A stretch of DNA of 64,000 bases from Sabellastarte sp. h YS-2021. Taxonomy: Eukaryota > Annelida > Polychaeta > Sabellida > Sabellidae. The DNA lies in NCBI GenBank assembly GCA_964017235.1, contig OZ024930.1:31376614-31440613 (forward strand), in the 5' to 3' direction. Position numbers and translations under genes: made by a program. Shown here one piece after another: positions 24,300 through 34,000 of this stretch (position 1 is the first letter of the stretch; every line of letters starts with the position of its first letter). The notes beneath the pieces were generated by a model. That model saw only the letters and a program-made list of their open reading frames with translations, was not told where the DNA came from and did not search any database.

Positions 24300-25735
24300 C
24301 ATGTTGTAGAGTTATGGCCATAGGACCTCCGATCTAAGGCTTAGCCTTACACGCATAGAGGCTTTTAGAGGCTCTGTTTTATACGTCATGCTGTATAATA
24401 GAGCCTTAGATTTAAGGCTTAGTCTTACATGTGCAAAGGCTCAGTTTTATAAGCCATGGCCTATAATTGGCCATAGAGTAAGTAAGTAATTTAAAATTAA
24501 AGTGCAAAAACACTTACGTGTTATACTGCACTATTAAAAAACACAATAAATACATTAACTAATATTTACAATAATAACCAAAATTATATATACATATAAC
24601 AACAAATAATACAATTAACAAGTAGCCAAAAAGACCAAGAAAACAACATCATAAGAAATGACTAGAATAATCAAAGTGAAAAACAGCAATAAACAACAAA
24701 GAAAACAAAATACAAATATAAAATAAGAGACAAAGTATAAAACTATCACAGTATAATAGTCACCAAGACTAGACTTAAAAAGTGTAAAATATACAAATGA
24801 TCAAAAAACAAAATAAAAATTTATTGTGTAAAATCCAGTCAAGATTTGTGTCTCCTCCAATTAGTCGCCTCTTACGACACGCAGGAGGACACGTTGGGCC
24901 TATTCTACTTCCCCGGACCCACAGGGGGATATAATTGGCCATAGAGCCTCAGACTTAAGGCTAAGCCTTACACACATAGAGACTTATAGATGCTCCGTTT
25001 TATAAGCTGTGGTGTATAATATACTATAGAGCCTCAGATTTAAGGCTTAGCCTAACACACATAGAGGCTTTTAGAGTCTCAGTTTTATATGCCATGTTCT
25101 ACAATAGGTTATAGAGCCACAGATTTAAGCCTTAACCTTACAGGCAAAATGGCTTTTAGAGGCTCAGTTTTATATGTCATGATGTATAATAGAGTCTTAG
25201 ATTTAAGGCTTGGCCTTACATGGGCAAAGGCTCAGTTTTATAACTCATGGTCTATAGTTGGCCATAGAGCCTCAGATTTAAGGCTTAGCCTTACACGCAT
25301 AGAGGCTTTTAGAGGCTCCGTTTTATATGGCATGTTCTACAATAGGTTATAGAGCCACAAATTTAAGCCTTAGCCTTACATGCATAGAGGCTTTTAGAGG
25401 CTCAGTTTTATACGTCATGCTGTATAATAGAGCCTTAGATTGAAGGCTTAGTCTTACATGTGCAAAGGCTCAGTTTTATCAGCCATGGCCTATAATTGGC
25501 CATAGAGCCTCAGATTTAAGGTTAAGCCTTACACACATAGAGACTTTTAGATGCTCTGTTTTATAAGCTGTGGTGTGTAATATGTTATAGAGCCTCAGAT
25601 GTAAGGCTTAGCCTTACACACATAGAGGCTTTTAGAGTCTCAGTTTTGTATGCCATGCTCTACAATAGGTTATAGAGCCACAGATTTAAGCCTTAGCCTT
25701 ACACGCATAGAGGCTTTACATGATTGTATCTATGA
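24300..25735. repeat. Tandem array of ~80-bp units (AGAGCCTCAGATTTAAGGCT family)
   Basis: Units contain GAGCCTCAGATTTAAGGCTT, AGCCTTACACGCATAGAGGC and TTTTAGAGGCTCAGTTTTAT. Variants recur in a higher-order pattern (for example the GTGCAAAGGCTCAG variant at 24431, 25223 and 25461). The array is interrupted at 24479-24929 by a SINE-like insertion. Confidence 0.82.
24479..24929 (-). mobile_element. SINE-like insertion with 17-bp target-site duplication
   Basis: The 17-bp sequence TATAATTGGCCATAGAG is present exactly at 24462-24478 and at 24930-24946, flanking the insert. On the minus strand the insert begins CCCCCTGTGGGTCCGGGG, carries the conserved core TGCGTGTCGTAAGAGGCGAC (24863-24882), becomes AT-rich and ends in short TTAC repeats at 24479. 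That core is widespread in invertebrate SINEs; the superfamily (possibly MetaSINE) is from memory and not certain. No ORF. Confidence 0.78.
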
Positions 25736-26250
25736 AATAAACGGACAAACAAACAGAATTACACCAATTTCAAAAGCAACTTAACTATGATGGTGATCTA
25801 TCTCCCTGTCAAGTTTGAATTCGATTGGACAAAGCGTTTTTGAGTTAGAGTCCGGAAACGGAAATGTTGACGGACAGACAAATGGACAAATGAGCACACA
25901 GAATTACACCAGTTGTGAAAGGAACTTGCCTATGATGATGATCTATTTCCCCGTCAAGTTTGAATTCAATTGGACAAAGTGTTTTTGACATAGAGTCCAG
26001 AAACAGAAATGTTGACGGTCAGACAAACAGACAAAAAAACAGACAAATAAACGGACGGACAGAATTACACCAATTATGAAAGGAGCCTAACTATGATGGT
26101 GATCTATTTCCCTGTCAAGTTTGAATGCGATTGGACAAAGAGATTTTGAGTGAGAGTTCAGAAATGAAAATGTTAACAGACAGACTGACTGACAGATGTC
26201 AGACACATCAATCTAATAGGCGGGTTTGTTACATGCAACCCGGCTAAAAA
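25735..26250 (-). repeat. ~155-bp tandem array with GACAGACAAA tracts and a hairpin end
   Basis: Three units with TCAAGTTTGAATTCGATTGG and ACAAAGCGTTTTTGAG are separated by GGACAGACAAA-type tracts (around 25870, 26020 and 26170). The right end, 26219-26245, is a hairpin-forming GGCGGGTTTGTTACATG then CAACCCGGC. Read on the minus strand the plan is hairpin, GTCTGTC tract, array, the same as the other hairpin-headed elements of the window. Confidence 0.7.
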
Positions 26251-26849
26251 CGAATGATTCCATTATTGAGTATTTCCGATTTCTTCATGAAAAATCTCAG
26301 ACATTTTTAATGTCAAGACAGTTATCTATTTTTTTCACAAATGTTCAAGAATTGTCCTCAGATTGCCTTTTGCATTGCCATCGTTCCTATGGTAATAAAT
26401 AGTAGTGTCAATTCTTAAGAAAAAATAAAGATTCTTAAAATTAAAAAAGGGGGAAATTGTTCCATTGTGGACTATTTCATATATTTTTTTGGAAGAAAAA
26501 GTTTTTTAGAAGTATGCAGTTTGTAAATATATCCATTAATTTTACTAACAGAGAGCCTGCCCTCAGTTACCTTCATTGTTATCGGATTGTTTACATTTAC
26601 CCTCTAGAAGGATAAGACCTTGTCATTTGTTTTCCCAAGGTAGAAATGTGAAGGGCACAGTTTTTAGGACTTGTCTAGTGGCTACATTGCACATATTAGC
26701 ATAAGTAATAAGTATGCTTTTGATGTTAGTTAATCTTTAATTGATTTCTTATTGCTTAAAATTGCAAAGAGAAAACAAATGCTCTCAGAATAAATGAACA
26801 TCAAAAGAACTTTGAGTTGTTTCTGTTCACCTTGGTGTTGGTTACTCAG
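26250..26849. other. Non-coding stretch, nothing recognised
   Basis: AT-rich sequence between repeats. No gene is seen. Confidence 0.4.
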
Positions 26850-27345
26850 CCCGTTCAGTGCCTACTTCATTCAAATGGGATTTAAAGAGATTTATAAACA
26901 TTGACCATATGGTGTGCCTTAGATCATGTCTATAAATGATCTATAAATTATTATTATTAAGCTTGTGTGTGTGCTTGGACTTGCTTGATACTGTGTACCT
27001 TTTATGCTTTATTTTCAAAATGTTATCCAAATTTTATGCATTATGCAGTTTAAAGTGTCAAATTCTTGTGCCTCGTGCATGTTTTCATATAAACAGGCCT
27101 TTTACAAACACTTTGCTCTACTTAAAGTCTTAACTCAAAGCCCTAATTTTTTCTTTTTAAAAAAAGTTCTTTAAATGATCCATTCTCCCCCCCCCCCCCT
27201 TTAACTATCATTTTATCTTAAACTCCTTAAATTTAAGACCTTACTTAAAGCCGTAACTTTAAAAAACCCATAAATTTAAGGATAAACTTAAACTCCTCAA
27301 GTTTCCTTCCTCCTCAAACCCAGTATAATCACCCCCTAATACTAC
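26850..27345. mobile_element. Partial inverted copy of the long-TIR MITE
   Basis: This is a reverse-complement match to most of 20221-20860, ending at 27334 with CCCAGTATAATCACCCCC. The opposite terminal repeat is missing at about 26855. It encodes nothing. Confidence 0.75.
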
Positions 27346-27596
27346 TCATATTGGTAACTACATGCAAATTTGAGACAAATAATGCTATGATCTTGTGCTT
27401 TACAAGTACTTGACAAATCATCGATACCAAGTTAACTAATCAAATCAACGTTTTTGATGCATGAAATGAAATCATTTTAAAACTTTGGCTTTTGTAAATA
27501 ACCTCAGAAAATGTAAAACAAATAAAATATACCAAAGTGATCCCAATCGAAGACGCGTTTAGACAACTAATTACAGAATGCTGCATAAATTGTGTT

Positions 27597-27666
27597 ATTA
27601 TTATTATTATGTATTTATACTCAGCGCAATATCTCCATATACTACAGGACTCAAAGCGCTATTTAA
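27597..27666 (-). mobile_element. 3' tail of an old LINE/SINE, split by piggyBac
   Basis: On the minus strand TTTGAGTCCTGTAGTATATG leads to a GCGCTGAGTATAAATACATA tail and ATT repeats. The matching body appears to continue on the far side of the piggyBac at 30336-30570. The piggyBac therefore inserted into an existing repeat. Confidence 0.5.
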
Positions 27667-30335
27667 CCCTTCCGCTACCATGTCTGTCGACTAGCAGGCG
27701 ACACTCAAGTGTATTCCCAGGGACCATGTTTGTTGAGAGGGTTCCACGATTTTATAATAAAAATATAAGTTCCTTCAGTACATTTTTATTAAATTTTATT
27801 CAGTTCAGGGGACTTCTATCGACACATTGTGACATCATTTATTGGTTGTGACGTCATAAAAACGTCAATCTAACGCAAAATAGACGTTTATATGCCTCTC
27901 TAAAACGTGGTCTGTTTATGGTATGTGTGCTGTTTGATTTACATACTACTTTTTGGTGAAATATTTTAGTAGCATATCATAAGAAAGCAGTGATGAGTAC
28001 ATGCCAAGGGAACCTCAAAGAAATACTGTGGTTATGGGGAGGGGTAGAGGGGATGGCAGGGGTGGTCGCAGGGGTCAAGGAAGGGCTGGTTGTAGGGGTC
28101 AAGGCAGGGCTGGTCGAGGAAGGGATGGTGGTCGAGGAAGGGTTGGTGGTCGAGGAGGGGCTCGTGGCAGGGGTCAAGTGAGGGAGATAGATATAGAAGA
28201 AGCTTCTGACTCTATGGAGGAGGGTATATCTGAAGGGGAAATGGCTGATACAGCTTCTGAAAGTGGGGCAGGTGATGAGGTAGATGGTAAACCAGTTGTT
28301 GGTGATCTTGAGGTCAATGTTCAAGATATAGATTGGGTAGAACCAAATTTGGCCATGCCTGATATTCCAAGGTTTCGTGCATGACCAGGTTTCCTAGTTG
28401 ATACTACTAATTTGCATTCCCCACATGAATATTTCAGACATTTTCTAAATATTGATATCATGAATCTGATAGCTGAAGAGACCAATAGATATGCTACAGA
28501 CTCCCTTGAGGGCCACCCAAACTTGCCTCGTTTTTCAGATTTGAGGAGATGGTCTCCTATTGACGTGACTGAGTGAGAATTATTTTTGGGACTGTGCCTC
28601 CTTGTTGGCATTGTCAAAAAACCTAGATACAGTGATTACTGGGCCACAGAACCTTTGATGTATACCCCTATTTTTTTCTACTATTTTCAAGAGAGCCAGG
28701 TTTCAACTGATCATGCGCTTTCTTCATTTCAACAATAACAACAATGAGCCTAATCATAATGACCCAGACCGTGACCGCATGTTCAAAATACGACCAATTA
28801 TAGATCATTTCAATGATACTTTCCAGGCTGCCATACAACCAGAGCAAGAAATTGCACTAGATGAATCTTTACTTTTATTCAAAGGTAAACTTCACTTCAA
28901 GTAATATATTCCAGCAAAAAGGTCACACTTTGGCATAAAGATATTTCAAGGTTGTGAATCTAAGACAGGTTATTCATACAAATTCCTTGTATATCAAGGC
29001 AAGATGGCACCAACTTTTGGCATAGAAAATCAGATGGCTAATGTTAGAGGGGCCACCAATACAGATAAGCTGACTGTAGCTATGATTGAACCATTGCTAG
29101 ATCAAGGGTACCATTTGTATGTGGACAATTGGTATACAAGTCTAAGACTTTTCAAATATTTAGATGAACATGAGACCCCAGCTTCTGGAACATTGAGAAA
29201 AAATAGGGTGCCACGAGGTTTGAGGGATGTAAACATGCAAGTAGATGAAACCAAAGCTCTCAGATCTGATAATATTCTAGTTCTGAAATACAGGGCCAAG
29301 CTCAAAAAATATGTGAATGTCATGACCACCATCCACAACGAAGCTACTTCTGCAGTAAATGTTCGTGGAAGGCATCAGCTGCGTGTGAACAAGCCTTTAG
29401 CAATACAGGAATACAACAAATATATGGGAGGGGTGGATCGCATGGATCAGGTGAGTTTTTCTAATTTTTTTTACTATTTTATGACAATTTATTTTCATGT
29501 GCACATTCCATGCATTTAGTTGTAATCGATTAGCCATGTATTTTTTAAAACATTACCTAAAAATTGTGTAAACTATCACACAACTAAGAAGTGGCATATA
29601 CTTACCTGAACTTACCTGACATATACTTACCTGAACTTACCTGACCTTGCCCTGCTTGTTACAATTACTTCATGACTTCTTGTAGGTTCTGTACTACTAT
29701 GACTGCACTCGGAAATCTTTGAAATGGTACAGGAAACTTGCATTTCACCTGATGCAGATTGCCTTGTGGAATTCTTGGATTTTGTTTGTGAAAGAGACAG
29801 GCTCGAACATGACTTTCTTGAAGTTCCAGTTACAAGTAAGTAATCTAAATAACATGTAACATAGTTTTGCATGTGTGAAAATGTGATTTTCAAACAGGAT
29901 CCTGTTCCAGCTCAAGCCAATGAAGATTTCATTCGTTTGACAGCTCGCCATTTCGCTAGTTTGCTTCCTCCTACTGGAGCCAGGCAGCATCCTTATAGGA
30001 GATGTAAGGTGTGTCGTGTGAGGAGAAACATCAGGAGGGAAACCAAGTACTTTTGTGCAAAGTGCCCCAGTCAACCAGCCTTGTATGTTGATGGCTGCTT
30101 TGAGATGTACCACACACTTCCTGATATTTGAACTATTAACTTTGCATACCACTGGACTTATTTGGCCATCTTTGTGCTTGTTTTTACCATGTTACTTCAA
30201 ATAAATGAAAATAAAAGACTGTTCATATGTTTAGCTTTATTTTTAGTGCACTTTTATGTAATTTACAAGTGATGACATCATATGACGTCCAATGCCACAG
30301 TCCCACAGAATAATGCTCCTTCAGTAGCGAAAGGG
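27667..30335 (+). mobile_element. piggyBac DNA transposon (decayed), TTAA target sites
   Basis: The ends are CCCTTCCGCTACC at 27667 and, inverted, CCCTTTCGCTACTG at 30335, each bordered by TTAA (27663-27666 and 30336-30339). This is the signature of piggyBac integration. The element is 2,669 bp and contains one transposase gene on the plus strand. The terminal repeats differ at a few bases and the transposase is disrupted, so the copy is inactive without help. Confidence 0.92.
28001..30131 (+). pseudogene. piggyBac transposase pseudogene with two introns
   Basis: A Gly/Arg-rich N-terminus (RGRGDGRGGRRGQG, 28040-28180) and an acidic stretch precede the DDE core: IALDESLLLFKGK (first Asp, about 28859), HLYVDNWYTS (second, about 29123) and MGGVDRMDQ (third, about 29432). 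The C-terminus is a Cys-rich CxxC domain (CKVCRVRR, FCAKC, 30006-30066). Two introns with GT-AG ends fit the family alignment: 29451-29685 and 29836-29897. In-frame stops lie at 28382 (TGA), 28574 (TGA) and 28902 (TAA), and the frame shifts once between about 28640 and 28712. Each stop is one C-to-T change away from Arg or Gln codons. Confidence 0.88.
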
Positions 30336-30640
30336 TTAACCAATCCGACTGTACAGGTACAGCCCCAACTCACAAGTAACTGACATTCCCCTAACTGGAC
30401 GATAGAGGCTCAAGGATGACCATTTATCAATGTTCTTGAGGTTCTTTAACCTGCCACTGGTGATAGGACCCAATGACAGAGGACCGCCATTTTAAGTGAT
30501 CATCCGAGCCACTATGTATCTGCCTGTACCTGGGACCCACGTCCTCTGAGTTCTATAGTTCTTACATCTATGTTAATAATAATTTTTGGCTAGAAAATAT
30601 TGAGTATTTTACAAGAATTTTAACATAGCCTTGGATTTCC
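30336..30640 (-). repeat. Remainder of the repeat split by piggyBac
   Basis: Non-coding. It probably continues the element whose tail lies at 27597-27662. No family recognised. Confidence 0.4.
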
Positions 30641-30649
30641 CAGTGTTTT

Positions 30650-30941
30650 TTAATTGGGCGATTTTTTCCGTGGATTTGGTCCATGGATATCTTGCTTTTA
30701 GGCTATATTATGCAAAGTTTCCAGTTAAGTTTCCAGTTATGTTACCTAAAAGAGTTGTGGATTTAATTTTTGATGTTGCTGTTCAAGAGGTCATTTTAAA
30801 GTAAATTAGGCGATATTTTGGGCGATTTTAGGCGATTTTTAGGCGATATTTAGACGATTTTCCGTATCCCGAACTTTAGAAACAACCTACGTAAACACAC
30901 GTCCGTCTAGCCACTTTTGGTTGCACCAAAATTCGGGAAAT
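30650..30941 (+). promoter_or_regulatory. Putative CIAO2B promoter / 5' UTR with GGCGAT repeats
   Basis: Immediately upstream of the CIAO2B start codon are about six copies of a GGCGAT motif followed by T runs (30655, then five between 30808 and 30858), which stand out in AT-rich DNA. No TATA box is evident. Promoter function is inferred from position only. Confidence 0.4.
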
Positions 30942-31056
30942 ATGTCAATTGAAAACAGTAATCCGGTTATATATGACAAGCTTAAAGAACGAGAGGTGTT
31001 ACCACAAGATGAAGATGATAGTGTATTTGATGACATAGACGACAGAGAAATATTTG
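30942..31056 (+). CDS. CIAO2B: CIAO2B exon 1 (coding part)
   Basis: Starts at the ATG of [12 protein letters not shown]. An open frame runs upstream, but without another ATG. It ends in REIF plus one base before a GTAAAAG donor, and the split Asp codon is completed by exon 2. The acidic [13 protein letters not shown] stretch is typical of the family N-terminus. Confidence 0.92.
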
Positions 31057-34000
31057 GTAAAAGCTTGATGAGTCGTGGCCTACTTACAGTTCAGACATTC
31101 CCGAAAACAGTGCCTTTCGGCTACTGCTCTCTGCCGAAACTTGATTCAACTTGCATACAACAACCTCATTTTTGCTCATTTCGTGGATATATTTTGATTA
31201 AGATGTGCATTGATTCATGCACTGGTTTTGAAATATTTCACTGCCTTCTACCAATTAGATAGACGTGGTTACCTCGGCTCTACTTACTTGCGTGTAGAGC
31301 CGTGGCACTCCCCCACATAAAACTAGAGATTTGCAAAAAATCATTTTCTTTTGAATAAAACTTGATAAAATGACTCCAAATGGTTTGATATATTTAAAAG
31401 CAGTTGATATTAAGCCAAGGGCACAACAAATACAATATGTATATAACATATATGCTATTTTATACAGTTTTTATAACAAAAGAGCATTTTCAAATTTTTG
31501 GAGAAATGGTCCAAAAAGTATTGATAATGAGGGAATATAATTTATTTTTTTGTCAAATATGTTTGCATGTTGACTGACTGTTGAGGTCAATGTAACAAAA
31601 TAGTTGTGGGAACAGTTGTGTGTATAATTTTTATGGTATTTGTGTTTTATGCAAATCTCTAGTTTTATGTGGGGTAGTGCCACGGCTCTACACGCAAGTA
31701 AGTAGAGTCGAGGTAACCACGTCTACCAATTAGACTGAGTTTTCTGTCCCAAAATATGCCTTTTTAAAGCTGATGGATGGCATTTTGGGACAGAGTTCCT
31801 CGCCACACAAAAAACTTCAATATCTGAAAGTTACAGTCGCTTTAAACTTTAAAATATCCACTTAAATGTATTAACACAGTAATATAGACACTTTTTCTGC
31901 ACTTTCTGTTTGTATAAACAATGATGAAATTTTGCAAGTGAAATAAATTTTGTTAAATATATCCATTAACTATGCAAAAAGTTTATTTCTTTTAATGCGG
32001 GGAACATCCTTGATACTCAAGTTGGTAGCCTAGTACATGTTTAATGTCAGGATGTGTGCCATTTGTTGCCCTTCAGGACGTTTATGTTTTTTGCATACTT
32101 ATGCCATCTGTCTGTCGCCAATACATCCATCTTTTAAATATTGGCTGAGAGACAGATTAATCGGTCTATCTACCAGTTATCATAAGGATAGCTCGATCAC
32201 TCCGCTTCCAAGACATTTCATGGGTCAGGCTATTTACCGCAAGGAGGCAAATACCACAAGGAGACCGCAAGAAGATTGATATACCACAAGGAGATTTATA
32301 ATGCTAGAATAGAAGGTTTTTAGTGTATTTTTGTCCTGAAGTTATCTATTTATAGCCAGTATTTATTTGATTTATCCAACTTTTAAGGCCTGAGTTCATT
32401 TACCTGACTCCTAACGGAGGAAGATTGACCTTAATCTTCGAAAGAGAATAATACAGATAAAAATTTAGATTTAATTTAACAACTTATTAATGACACCATA
32501 TTAATATTAATTTGACATTTATTAAATCTAATATAAAATATCCACAATACAAGTACAATAATACACCACACACACCTAAATTAAATTGTATTACTGTAGT
32601 AAAAATACAAAATATTAATATTCCTAGAGGCAAAGTTTTAAACTAAAATTACTACTGTTAGGGAAATATTTTCAAATATGTTATTCATCTAGTTTTTGAT
32701 GAGCTATCAGATAGTAAAGCTGCAAACCTGTTGCACACTGGACAGCTGAGTAATAGCTACTTTGAAATTGTGACAGTTGAGTAAATCCATTGTAACTCAA
32801 AAACTACTGCAGTTACAGGATTTTCCTAAAATAATTTGTTCAGCTACTTTTTCCTTAACTATAAGATGGCATATCGTTTGGGGTTCCATTGCATGTCATA
32901 AGTGAGCAAAAGCTATTTTCTTATTTGTAGCAAAATTATGATGGAAATAAATGTCAAATACCTTCACAAGTACCAAAGTTAGGCAAATCTTTTCATTTGT
33001 TATTCATCTAGTTTTTCAAAAGCTTACTTTCCTGTGTAGGTCAATAGCTAAGTGAGTAGATAGCTGAGCAAGAGCTACTAAAATGAGTAAATGTCTTGTA
33101 TCTCTAAAAGTATTACAGGTAGGCAATTTCTTCTAAATAAGTCATTCACCCACTTTTGTGTGATCTACCACATAGTGAAGTTGCAGAACTGTAGGTCTTT
33201 GGATAGCTGAGTAATAGCTACTAAAATGAGTAAATGTCTTTTATCTCTAAAAGTATTACAGGTAGGCAATTTCTTCTAAATAAGTCATTCACCTACTTTT
33301 GGGTGATCTACCACATAGTGAAGTTGCAGAACTGTAGCTCTTTTGATAACTGAGTAATAGCTACTAAAATGAGTAAATGTCTTGTATCTCTAAAAGTTTT
33401 ACAGGTAGGCAATTTCTTCTAAATAAGTCATTCACCTACTTTTGGGTGATCTACCACATAGTGAAGTTGCAGAACTGTAGCTCTTTGGATAACTGAGTAA
33501 TAGCTACTAAAATGAGCAAATGTCTTTTATCTCTGAAAGTATTACAGGTAGGCAATTTCTTCTAGATAAGTCATTCACATACTTTTGGGTGATCTACCAC
33601 ATAGTGAAGTTGCAGAACCGTAGCTCTTTGGATAGCTGAGTAATAGCTACTAAAATGAGTAAATGTCTTTTATCTCTAAAAGTATTACAGGTAGGCAATT
33701 TCTTCTAAATAAGTCATTCACATACTTTTGGGTGATCTACCACATAGTGAAGTTGCAGAACTGTAGCTCTTTGGATAGCTGAGTAATAGCTACTAAAATG
33801 AGTAAATGTCTTTTATCTCTAAATGTATTACAGGTAGGCAATTTCTTCTAAATAAGTCATTCCCCTTATTTTTGGGTGATCTACCACATAGTGAAGTTGC
33901 AGAACTGTAGCTCTTTGGATAGCTGAGTAATAGCTACTAAAATGAGTAAATGTCTTTTCTCTCTAAAAGTATTACAGGTAGGCAATTTCTTCTAAATAAG

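Noticed and set aside
28382-28576. In-frame TGA codons in piggyBac read as tryptophan or selenocysteine
   Set aside because: A TAA stop and a frameshift are also present in the same gene, and no recoding signal is seen. Simple decay explains it.
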